Source of the DNA: Paucidesulfovibrio sp036541255
GTDB taxonomy: Bacteria > Desulfobacterota > Desulfovibrionia > Desulfovibrionales > Desulfovibrionaceae
NCBI GenBank assembly: GCA_036541255.1
Contig: JAZHDD010000061.1
Location: 1-47,408 of the forward strand
Length of the DNA stretch: 47,408 bases
Direction: 5' to 3'
The notes under the pieces were generated by a model. It was not told the DNA's origin and did no database searches. It worked only from the letters and a program-made list of their open reading frames with translations. The stretch's first letter is position 1. Each line of letters begins with the position of its first letter. Of the stretch, positions 25,760-32,851 are shown one piece after another. Made by a program: the position numbers and the translations under genes.

Positions 25760-26247
25760 AAATGCACGTTTTCGGACTGGCCCTGGATGAAAAAAGTCAG
25801 TCTCCCGTGCTGATCCTTAAGGATTTGGCGGATGAAACGGTTCTGCCTATCTGGATCGGGGCCATGGAAGCCATGGCCATTTCCCTTGCGTTGAACAAGG
25901 TCGATTTTCCCCGCCCCATGACGCATGATTTGATGCTCAATGTGCTTGCTGCATTGGGGGCGGAACTGTCCGCAGTGGAGATCACCCGTGTGGAGGAAGG
26001 AACTTTCTATGCCGAATTGGTGGTTCGACTGGGCGATGCGGAGAAGCGCGTGGATTGTCGGCCCTCGGACGCCATAGCCCTGGCCGTTCGGGTGGAAGCC
26101 AAAGTCTTGGCCGCCAGAGCGGTCTTGGAGCAGGCCGGAACGCTTTCCAGTGAAGCCCCGGAAGTGGTACTCAAGAGCGAGGACGCGGACAAATGGGCCG
26201 AGGAACTGGACAAGGTTTCCCCTGACGATTTCAAATACGAGATGTGA
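25753..26247 (+). CDS. DUF151 bifunctional nuclease (BFN) family protein
   Basis: This 164-residue protein opens with the DUF151 signature (FGLALDEKSQSPVLILKD, then LPIWIGAMEAMAISLAL) and has the conserved CRPSDAIALAVR segment. Plant members have RNase and DNase activity; bacterial roles are unknown. It overlaps the miaB stop by seven bases with GGAG suitably placed before the ATG. Confidence 0.88.
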   Translation: MVEMHVFGLALDEKSQSPVLILKDLADETVLPIWIGAMEAMAISLALNKVDFPRPMTHDLMLNVLAALGAELSAVEITRVEEGTFYAELVVRLGDAEKRVDCRPSDAIALAVRVEAKVLAARAVLEQAGTLSSEAPEVVLKSEDADKWAEELDKVSPDDFKYEM

Positions 26248-26257
26248 CTGGAGAGCC

Positions 26258-26908
26258 ATGATTGATTTGCATACCCACTCATCCTTCAGCGACGGCGAAT
26301 TGATTCCAGCCGAGTTGGTGCGGCGGGCGAGACATGCCGGATATGAAGCTCTGGCCATCACGGACCATGGCGACGCCAGCAATCTGGAGTTGATCTTGGG
26401 CAATGTGTCTCGTCTGACCAAGTTGGGACACTTTTTTGATATTTCTGTCTTTGCGGGAGTGGAGCTGACCCACATGCCGCCAGGCCTGATCCCCGAATAT
26501 ATCGCCCGTGCGCGCGAGTTGGGAGCCGAGTTGGTGGTCGTGCACGGCGAGACCGTTGTAGAGCCGGTGGCTCCCGGCACCAATCTCGCTGCTATCGAGG
26601 GCGGAGCGGATATCCTGGCCCACCCCGGGTTGATCACCGATGTTGAGGTCCGGCTTGCTGCGGAGCGTGGTGTGGCTTTGGAGATTACCACGCGTGGTGG
26701 CCATAGCCTGACCAATGGGCATGTGGCGGCTTTGGCCCGGAAGCATGGGGCCAAGCTGGTTATCGACAATGATGCCCATGCGCCCCGTGATCTGGTTTCC
26801 AGGGAAATGCGGCGTGCGGTTGCTTTTGGAGCGGGGCTGTCCGAAGAGGAATATGCCGCTGCCGAGGCCAATTCCCGTGAAATAGTGCAGAGAATGCTGA
26901 AACGCTAG
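26258..26908 (+). CDS. PHP domain phosphoesterase (histidinol-phosphatase-like)
   Basis: This 216-residue PHP-family metallohydrolase keeps the metal ligands: HTHSSFSDG near the N-terminus, ITDHGD, HGETV, LAHPG and NDAHAPRD near the C-terminus. Such proteins hydrolyse phosphomonoesters with a trinuclear metal centre. The family includes histidinol phosphatase and YcdX, so the substrate is open. It starts ten bases after the DUF151 gene and ends 43 bases before tolQ, so it may be co-transcribed with the Tol genes. Confidence 0.85.
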   Translation: MIDLHTHSSFSDGELIPAELVRRARHAGYEALAITDHGDASNLELILGNVSRLTKLGHFFDISVFAGVELTHMPPGLIPEYIARARELGAELVVVHGETVVEPVAPGTNLAAIEGGADILAHPGLITDVEVRLAAERGVALEITTRGGHSLTNGHVAALARKHGAKLVIDNDAHAPRDLVSREMRRAVAFGAGLSEEEYAAAEANSREIVQRMLKR

Positions 26909-26951
26909 CGGCTGCGCCGGGCGGCTGCCCGGCCTGCGGAGGTTTACTCGC

Positions 26952-27677
26952 ATGAATGAATTGCTTCCCGAAGGGGGCATATTGACCATGCTCATGGGCG
27001 CGACCGTCGTGGTCAAATGCGTCCTTGGCTTTTTGGTGATAATGTCGCTCTGGAGCTGGACCATCATTTTTTCCAAGCTGTTTCTGATTAATAGGGCCAA
27101 GACCCAGGTCAGCGAGGGCTATGAACGTTTTCTTCAGTCCGGCGATCTTGGAGCCGGGCTTCAGGAATTGGGGCAGAATCCGGATTCGCCTTTGACGCGC
27201 ATGAGCACCAAGGCCGTGCGGGAATTTCGCAACCTGGAGCGTGCGGAAATCGAGCGGGAGCGCAAACGCTCTCTGGTCAAAGATACGTTGCGGCGCATGT
27301 TGCGGCAGGGCATCAATGCCGAAATGAAGCGACTTTCGAGTTCGCTTCCTTTTTTGGCCACCTGTGCCAATGCCGCTCCGTTCATTGGTTTGTTTGGTAC
27401 GGTTTGGGGCATCATGGATTCTTTTCACGAGATCGCCCGCCAGGAATCGGCGGCTCTGACCACGGTTGCGCCCGGCATTTCCGAAGCGTTGGTAGCAACC
27501 GCCATCGGCCTTGCCGTGGCCATTCCCGCCACCATCGCCTACAACTATTTTCGGGGCATGCTCAGCGGTGTGCAGGATGAAATGATCAACTTTGCCGGCG
27601 CGTTCCTGAACCGTATCGAACGTGAAGTCTCCTGGGTCACGGCCAAGGGCAAGCGTAGCAACGGTATGGAGGCGTAG
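26952..27677 (+). CDS. tolQ: TolQ proton channel subunit
   Basis: TolQ forms the proton-conducting motor of the Tol-Pal system with TolR. The 241 residues have one N-terminal and two C-terminal membrane segments with the MotA/TolQ/ExbB signature NAAPFIGLFGTVWGIMDSF and the pore segment ALVATAIGLAVAIPATIAYN. CGGAGG precedes the ATG. It is first of the five Tol-Pal genes, which constrict the outer membrane at division. Confidence 0.95.
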   Translation: MNELLPEGGILTMLMGATVVVKCVLGFLVIMSLWSWTIIFSKLFLINRAKTQVSEGYERFLQSGDLGAGLQELGQNPDSPLTRMSTKAVREFRNLERAEIERERKRSLVKDTLRRMLRQGINAEMKRLSSSLPFLATCANAAPFIGLFGTVWGIMDSFHEIARQESAALTTVAPGISEALVATAIGLAVAIPATIAYNYFRGMLSGVQDEMINFAGAFLNRIEREVSWVTAKGKRSNGMEA

Positions 27678-27680
27678 CAT

Positions 27681-28112
27681 ATGGCCATGCTTTCCGGCCA
27701 GAACGACGGGCTTCTTGCCGAGATCAACGTCACGCCCTTTGTGGACGTCATGTTGGTACTGCTGATCATCTTCATGGTCACGGCCCCCATGCTTACCCAG
27801 GGAGTGGAGGTGGAGCTGCCGCAGACCAAGGCGGTCAAGAACCTGCCTCAAGATAAGGATCATCTGGTCCTGACCGTGACCGCGGATGGCCGCATTATTC
27901 TGGACGAATACGAGGTCCCGCTGGAAGAGCTCGAGGGCATGCTGGCGCGCCATGTGGCCGAACAGAACAAGGAATTGTATCTGCGTGCCGACAAATCTGT
28001 TCCCTACGGACTCGTGGTTCAGGTTATGGGCGAAGCCAAGGCCGCAGGCATCGAAACTCTGGGGGTCGTGGCTGATCAACCCTCGACCAAAGACAAGAAC
28101 AAAAAGAAGTGA
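27681..28112 (+). CDS. tolR: TolR/ExbD family protein
   Basis: This 143-residue motor partner has a single membrane helix carrying the essential Asp (INVTPFVDVMLVLLIIFMV), followed by a small periplasmic domain (MLTQGVEVELPQTKA onward). It starts three bases after tolQ and overlaps the TolA-like gene by four bases. ExbD and TolR are hard to tell apart, but tolB and pal downstream settle it as TolR. Confidence 0.94.
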   Translation: MAMLSGQNDGLLAEINVTPFVDVMLVLLIIFMVTAPMLTQGVEVELPQTKAVKNLPQDKDHLVLTVTADGRIILDEYEVPLEELEGMLARHVAEQNKELYLRADKSVPYGLVVQVMGEAKAAGIETLGVVADQPSTKDKNKKK

Positions 28113-29113
28113 CCGATCCCACGTCGGGAGACGCCTTCGGGCGAACCATGCAGAAAACGGGCATCATTCTTTCCTTCACCCTGCATCTCGGGGTTGTACT
28201 TCTGGTTCTTTTTGGGCCGGAACTCTCTTCCACGCCTTTGAACCTGGATAAGCCCATCTACAAAGTGAATCTTGTGGAATTGGCTGCAGGCAAGCCTGGC
28301 GCTCGACCGGCAAAGCCCGCCGTGGTCAAACCGGAGCCTGCTCCGGAACCTGAACCTGCACCCGCCCCCGAGATCCCGCCCCAACCGGAAACTCCACCGG
28401 TTCCGGCCCAGCCAGAGATTCCGCCTGTTCCCGTTCAGCAGCCTGCTGCCGTGCCTGTACCGCCGAAGCCCGAGCCGAAGCCCGAGCCGAAGCCCGAGCC
28501 GAAGCCCGAGCCTAAACAGGAAAAGCCCATCAGTGAAAAGGCTGAGGAAAAGCCGGAACAGAAGCCGGAACCGAAGCCTGAGCCAAAGCCAGAAAAGAAG
28601 CCGGAGCCCGCTCAGAAAACCGAGCCAAAGCCTGCGGCCGAGCCTGAGGCAAAACCGGCTCCCGTCAAACCGCAGCTCACTCCGGCCCAACAGAAAGCGC
28701 AGGCTGAGAAGCAGCGCAAGGCCAAAGAGCAGAAAGCCTTGGCCGAGGCCCTGGGCCAGATGTCCGCTGAAGAGGGCGATATCTATGCGCCGGGTGACGA
28801 AGCGGGTGAAGGTGGCCAGGGGGGCAGCAATGTTTCCGGATTGGCCGCCGTGTATCTGGACATTGTTGGCCAGACCATTCGTCGCCATTGGTCGTATCCA
28901 ACGTATGGGGCGGAAGACAATATTCAGGCTTCCGTGGAAGTGACCATTGAAAAAAATGGCGTAATTTCCAGTTATCGATTGGTCAAGCCTTCGGGACGTG
29001 AGGCGTTTGATGATTCTGTATTGCGCGCTGTGGCCGACACGGAGAAGGTGCCGCCGCCCCAGCGTGCGGATCTGTATGTCGTTGTGATCAACTTCAACTC
29101 TTTGGAACAATAG
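28109..29113 (+). CDS. tolA: TolA-like protein (TonB C-terminal domain, Pro-rich linker)
   Basis: This periplasm-spanning link has one N-terminal membrane helix (ILSFTLHLGVVLLVLF) and a roughly 200-residue extended region of Pro-Glu-Lys repeats. Its C-terminal TonB/TolA domain runs over the last 85 residues (LDIVGQTIRRHWSYP, VEVTIEKNGVISSYRL). The linker differs from the Ala-rich helical stalk of enterobacterial TolA and looks like TonB. Position between tolR and tolB argues for TolA function. The GTG at 28109 couples to the tolR stop. An ATG at 28148 is an alternative that keeps the whole anchor. Confidence 0.85.
   Translation: MTDPTSGDAFGRTMQKTGIILSFTLHLGVVLLVLFGPELSSTPLNLDKPIYKVNLVELAAGKPGARPAKPAVVKPEPAPEPEPAPAPEIPPQPETPPVPAQPEIPPVPVQQPAAVPVPPKPEPKPEPKPEPKPEPKQEKPISEKAEEKPEQKPEPKPEPKPEKKPEPAQKTEPKPAAEPEAKPAPVKPQLTPAQQKAQAEKQRKAKEQKALAEALGQMSAEEGDIYAPGDEAGEGGQGGSNVSGLAAVYLDIVGQTIRRHWSYPTYGAEDNIQASVEVTIEKNGVISSYRLVKPSGREAFDDSVLRAVADTEKVPPPQRADLYVVVINFNSLEQ
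28466..28513 (+). repeat. 12-base tandem repeat in tolA
   Basis: Four consecutive copies of AAGCCCGAGCCG (the last differing in its final base) encode KPEP units in the Pro-rich stalk. Because the unit is a multiple of three, copy-number change would lengthen or shorten the stalk without a frameshift. Confidence 0.85.
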
Positions 29114-29124
29114 GTCCTTCTGCC

Positions 29125-30462
29125 ATGAAACAAATACGCATCGCCCGCATGGCGGTTTTTCTTTCATTTCTTCTCGTTGCTGCCGGGCTTTTTCCGATGG
29201 CGACGTTGGAGGCACAGGCCCAGTCGGGCGCGGTCAGCATCGATATATTTGGACCGGGCCAAGGCAGTCTCCGGATGATCATGTTGCCGCCGCGTAGTTT
29301 GCAGGGGGGGCTGCCGCCCTCGCTGGCCGGTGATTTTGATCGCTATGTGCGCGAAAATCTATCTTTTTTGCCGTTTTTGGAATCGGTGCCGCTGAACGAG
29401 ATTCTTGGCGGCGATCCGAGCAAGGGCGTGCGCATAGAGGAAATAGACCTCAAGCCCTTGCGGCTGGCCAAGGTGGATTTGCTGGTGACCATGGGCTGGG
29501 AAGGCAATTCCCTTCAGGCCCGCGTATACGATACTCTCAGCGGCCGCCGCCTGGTGGGCAAATCCTATCCGGGATTGGACAGTGTCAAGACTCCCTTGGC
29601 TGCGGATGCATTTTGCGCCGAGTTCATGCGTGCCCTGACCGGGCGGAGCGGTTTTTTCCACTCGGATTTGGCGTTTGTGAAGAAAGTGGGGGCAGGCCGC
29701 GAGCTGTTCACCATCAGTCCGCAGGGCCGGGGGCTCAAACAAGCCACCAAGCTTGGCGGCGTCAATTTGAGTCCGGAATGGTCCAAGGACGGACGTTTGG
29801 TGATTTTTACTCATATTGGCGACAAGCGCCACAGTCTGGGTATCTTGGACCGCAATACCGGCAAGGTCAGCTTGCGGCCCTTCCCGGGGTTTGTGGTCAT
29901 TGGTCCGGCTTATATGCCCAGCGGCGAAATCGCCGTGACGCTCTCTCCCAAGGGAAAACCGGATATTTACCGCCTTTCCAGCACGTTTAAGGTGCTGGGG
30001 CTGCTGGCGGAAAGTCCGGCCATTGATGTTTCCGCAAGCTTTGACAGCAAGGGTTTGCGGATGGCCTTTACTTCGGGGCGGATGGGCAATCCGCATATCT
30101 TCATCAAGGAAATGGCCACGGGACAGGTCAAGCGCGTCACCTACCAGGGGACGTACAACACCAGCCCCTGCCTCAGCCCGGATGGGCGGTATGTGGCTTT
30201 TTCCCGCAAACTGGCCGGAGGGCATAAAATCTTCGTGCACGACTTGATTACGGGTGAGGAACGACAGATCACGTTTGGTCCGGGCAGCGATGAAGAGCCT
30301 GCTTTTGGCCCGGATGGATATTTTGTGGCTTTTTCGTCGAATCGGGGAGGTCAGTATAAAATATATCTGACCACCCGCCACGGGGACGAGCCCAAGCTCA
30401 TCCCCACAGGCGCGGGCGAGGCCACGGCACCGGCATGGGATACCTCACGCATTGTACGCTAA
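29125..30462 (+). CDS. tolB: Tol-Pal system beta-propeller protein TolB
   Basis: This periplasmic protein docks on Pal. The 445-residue precursor has a signal peptide ending near EAQAQSG, an N-terminal alpha/beta domain (about residues 35-170), and a six-bladed propeller with recurring LSPDGRYVAFSR-type blades (for example SPEWSKDGRLVIFT and FGPDGYFVAFSSNRGG). It follows the TolA-like gene by 11 bases. Confidence 0.95.
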   Translation: MKQIRIARMAVFLSFLLVAAGLFPMATLEAQAQSGAVSIDIFGPGQGSLRMIMLPPRSLQGGLPPSLAGDFDRYVRENLSFLPFLESVPLNEILGGDPSKGVRIEEIDLKPLRLAKVDLLVTMGWEGNSLQARVYDTLSGRRLVGKSYPGLDSVKTPLAADAFCAEFMRALTGRSGFFHSDLAFVKKVGAGRELFTISPQGRGLKQATKLGGVNLSPEWSKDGRLVIFTHIGDKRHSLGILDRNTGKVSLRPFPGFVVIGPAYMPSGEIAVTLSPKGKPDIYRLSSTFKVLGLLAESPAIDVSASFDSKGLRMAFTSGRMGNPHIFIKEMATGQVKRVTYQGTYNTSPCLSPDGRYVAFSRKLAGGHKIFVHDLITGEERQITFGPGSDEEPAFGPDGYFVAFSSNRGGQYKIYLTTRHGDEPKLIPTGAGEATAPAWDTSRIVR

Positions 30463-30468
30463 GAGGAT

Positions 30469-30484
30469 AGTACCGGCCGGTACT
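30469..30484. promoter_or_regulatory. 16-base perfect palindrome downstream of tolB
   Basis: AGTACCGGCCGGTACT begins six bases after the tolB stop and is followed by TGATTTTT. It could fold as a 6-bp stem with a GGCC loop, a weak terminator or attenuator between tolB and pal. It could also be a protein-binding site. Confidence 0.45.
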
Positions 30485-30522
30485 TGATTTTTGTTGGGGA
30501 GCAGGTACAAGCGAAGAAGACT

Positions 30523-30539
30523 ACGGAATGCGATTCCGT
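30523..30539. promoter_or_regulatory. Inverted repeat upstream of pal
   Basis: ACGGAAT-GCG-ATTCCGT is a perfect 7-bp inverted repeat about 55 bases before the pal start. There is no T-tract. It would be a hairpin in the pal leader or an operator for a pal-specific promoter. Confidence 0.4.
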
Positions 30540-30593
30540 GTCGATGAATGCGTAATCAACCCGCAGAGTGGGCGGTAGGTTCAAGGAGATGAC

Positions 30594-31133
30594 ATGAGCA
30601 TTAAGCGTTTTGTCCTGATGGTCATGGTGGTGTGCGTCAGCATGGTCGTGCTTGCCGGCTGCGCCAAGAAACGTGCCGATAGCATGCCTCCGGGCGCCAC
30701 CAAGGTTGAAGTCGCTGAAGAACCCGTGGATTGGGGCAAGCAGGGGCAGGCGTTGACCGAAGAAGAGCTTCGGGCCCAGCAAAAGGCCCAGGCCATCAAG
30801 GAGGTCGGATCGGTTATCTACTTTGCATTCGACTCTTCGGAATTGACTGCCGAGAGCCGTGAGGTTTTGCAGGCCAAGGCTGATATCCTGAAGCGGTACA
30901 AGGATTTGACCCTGGTGGTGGAAGGTTATTGCGACGAACGTGGAACCGTGGAGTACAACTTGGCTCTCGGTGAGCGTCGCGCCCGTGCCGCATACGATTA
31001 CCTTGTGATTCTGGGTATTGCGCCTGACAGGCTCTCCATCGTCAGCTTTGGCGAAGAGAATCCGCAGGATCCCGGTCACACTGAAGAGGCGTGGTCTCAG
31101 AACCGCCGCGACCAATTCCGCATTTTCCAATAG
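30594..31133 (+). CDS. pal: Peptidoglycan-associated lipoprotein Pal
   Basis: Pal is an outer-membrane lipoprotein that binds peptidoglycan and TolB. The 179-residue precursor has a lipobox VLAGC with lipidated Cys23. The C-terminal OmpA-like domain reads YFAFDSSELTAESREVLQAK, VVEGYCDERGTVEYNLALG and ERRARAAYDYLV. The usual GHTDxRG becomes GYCDERG, as in Pal subfamilies. AAGGAG precedes the ATG. A strong terminator follows. Confidence 0.95.
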   Translation: MSIKRFVLMVMVVCVSMVVLAGCAKKRADSMPPGATKVEVAEEPVDWGKQGQALTEEELRAQQKAQAIKEVGSVIYFAFDSSELTAESREVLQAKADILKRYKDLTLVVEGYCDERGTVEYNLALGERRARAAYDYLVILGIAPDRLSIVSFGEENPQDPGHTEEAWSQNRRDQFRIFQ

Positions 31134-31156
31134 GGCGGAGTACTGACGGAGAAAAT

Positions 31157-31188
31157 AAGCCGCGTTCCCTGAGGAGCGCGGCTTTTTT
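31157..31188. terminator. Intrinsic terminator after pal, shared with convergent pgpA
   Basis: AAGCCGCG and CGCGGCTT form an 8-bp stem that can extend through TTCC/GGAG, followed by a TTTTTT run. It ends the tol-pal unit. The A residues before the stem are too interrupted to be certain of efficient termination on the other strand. Confidence 0.85.
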
Positions 31189-31189
31189 G

Positions 31190-31699
31190 TCAGGGGAGGG
31201 GAAAGCCGCTTAAGCGGAGGCCAAGAGGGATCAACCAGAGGCAGAAAGCTGCGTAGATCCCGGCAAGCAAGTCATCGGCCATGACTCCCAGTCCTCCGGG
31301 GAAAATACGTTCTACTCGGCGAATGGGAAAAGGCTTGAGGATGTCGAAAAAGCGAAAGAGTACAAAGGCCAAAATGTATTCCCACAGCCGGGGCGTGTGA
31401 ATCAGGCTAGGGACGGTAGCGGGCAATAGCGTCACCCACTGGCCGAGCACCTCGTCTATAACCACGCATCCGGGGTCTTTGCGGCCCAGGGCCTGTTCAG
31501 CTTTTGACGAAGTCCAGGTGCCCAGAAGGAACAGTGCGGCCAGGACGCAGAAGCGTGCCCAGAGTGGCAACGGAACAAAGCAGATCGGGGCTAGCAGGAG
31601 GGCAACCGCCGACCCCCAAGTGCCGGGGACCTTGGGCAGATGTCCTACCGGGCCGAGGGTGGCGATGGCTGTGGCCAGGGGGTGTTTGGCGGCGTTCAT
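31190..31699 (-). CDS. pgpA: Phosphatidylglycerophosphatase A
   Basis: This membrane enzyme removes the phosphate from phosphatidylglycerophosphate to give phosphatidylglycerol. The 169 residues show the family landmarks LPKVPGTWGSAVALLL, CVVIDEVLGQWVTLL, FRFFDILKPFPI and MADDLLAGIYAA, with the acidic catalytic residues in the DE and DD pairs and several membrane helices. AGGAG precedes the ATG at 31699. Confidence 0.93.
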   Translation of the reverse strand: MNAAKHPLATAIATLGPVGHLPKVPGTWGSAVALLLAPICFVPLPLWARFCVLAALFLLGTWTSSKAEQALGRKDPGCVVIDEVLGQWVTLLPATVPSLIHTPRLWEYILAFVLFRFFDILKPFPIRRVERIFPGGLGVMADDLLAGIYAAFCLWLIPLGLRLSGFPLP

Positions 31700-31782
31700 T
31701 TCTTCTCCTGATGGCTGCGCTGGTTCAGGGCCGCCCCGGTTTCGCACAGTGTGTCCTCTTTAGCAAGCCGGGCCGGTATGCG

Positions 31783-32055
31783 TCAGGTTTTATTGGTGGT
31801 AGTGCCGGTTGCGGTTCGGCGTGAGCGAAATGCGCGCCATAGACCGAACAGGCTGATGACGGCCCAAACGCTTTCGATGAAGGCGGCGGCAAGGTTGAAA
31901 TCAAAACAAAGCGAATACAGAATGAGCAGCGCGCCGAGCAGGTTGATCAGGGAATAGGCAGGGGAAACGTTGCGCATTTTTCCCAGCTGGAGCAGGAAAT
32001 AGGCGAGAATGATCAACAGGGAACCAGTTACGCCGATGATGTCGTAATGTGTCAT
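31783..32055 (-). CDS. Small membrane protein, CBU_0592-like
   Basis: This 90-residue hydrophobic protein has about three membrane helices (DIIGVTGSLLIILAYFLLQL, AYSLINLLGALLILYSL, ESVWAVISLFGLWRAF). It resembles the CBU_0592-like integral membrane family, of unknown function. It lies 83 bases upstream of pgpA on the same strand and may be co-transcribed. The ATG at 32055 opens directly into the first helix. Confidence 0.7.
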   Translation of the reverse strand: MTHYDIIGVTGSLLIILAYFLLQLGKMRNVSPAYSLINLLGALLILYSLCFDFNLAAAFIESVWAVISLFGLWRAFRSRRTATGTTTNKT

Positions 32056-32104
32056 GGTTGCGGGTGCTGGGGATTCTCCACCAGGTCTTGAAATGGAGAT
32101 TGCC

Positions 32105-32725
32105 ATGCGGTTGTATGTGGTGACGGAAATATACGGCCAGAATGAACATACCGATGAAATGGCTCGGAGGCTATCTGTTTCCGGCTGCCCTTGTTCGGTG
32201 GTTGATCCGTATGATGGGCGGCGGTTGGATTTGTGTTCCGAAGCTGATGCATATGGGCGTTTTATGGCGGAATGCGGTCATGAACGGTATGCGCGGCTGT
32301 TGGAACAACGTATTTGTGAAGATATGGAATCGGGTGCTGGACCGGTCCGAGTTGTCGGCTTCAGCGCCGGAGCTTCGGCTGTTTGGGGTGTGGCCTGTGC
32401 TGCCGTACCGGGCTTGGCGTATGCGGTTTGTTTTTATGGCTCGCAAATACGATTTACCGCTAACAATGTGCCGTGTTGTCCCGTAGATGTTGTCCTGCCA
32501 CAGTTTGAAGATCATTACAGCGTGTCGGCCCTAGCCCGACAACTTGACGGACATGCCCGGGTGGTCTGTCACGAAACGCCCTGGCTGCATGGCTTTATGA
32601 ATCCGCTTTCAAGCAATTATGCATCTGATGGGTATGAATATTGGATGCGTTGGCTGGAAGGTTTTGCTTGGGATGCAACGCAAGCGGAACGGATCGACGT
32701 CGCTCGTGATGCTGGTTGTCCTTAA
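32105..32725 (+). CDS. Alpha/beta hydrolase, dienelactone-hydrolase-like
   Basis: This 206-residue cytoplasmic protein has the nucleophile elbow VVGFSAGASAVWG (Ser87) and YGSQIR. A late histidine (PWLHGFMNP) could complete the triad, with an acid in between. GGAG lies seven bases before the ATG at 32105. The substrate is unknown and the neighbours give no clear hint. Confidence 0.7.
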   Translation: MRLYVVTEIYGQNEHTDEMARRLSVSGCPCSVVDPYDGRRLDLCSEADAYGRFMAECGHERYARLLEQRICEDMESGAGPVRVVGFSAGASAVWGVACAAVPGLAYAVCFYGSQIRFTANNVPCCPVDVVLPQFEDHYSVSALARQLDGHARVVCHETPWLHGFMNPLSSNYASDGYEYWMRWLEGFAWDATQAERIDVARDAGCP

Positions 32726-32851
32726 CTTGCTGAAAAGGTAACGATGGCACAACGTCATTCTCTATGAGATGGAAGCTCGTTGGAGCGGAGCGGGCAACTT
32801 CCCTTTGCAGTCTTTGCCCGCAGCCCTTGGAAAGCCCGGGGAGAGTGCTGC

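Noticed and set aside
25612..26871. 419-codon minus-strand frame opposite miaB, DUF151 and PHP genes
   Set aside because: It covers three recognisable genes in antisense; the composition is low-complexity and Ser/Arg-rich.
26760..29215. Two overlapping minus-strand frames of about 380-440 codons opposite tolQRA
   Set aside because: The Leu/Arg/Phe repeats simply mirror the Pro-Glu-Lys repeats of tolA read backwards.
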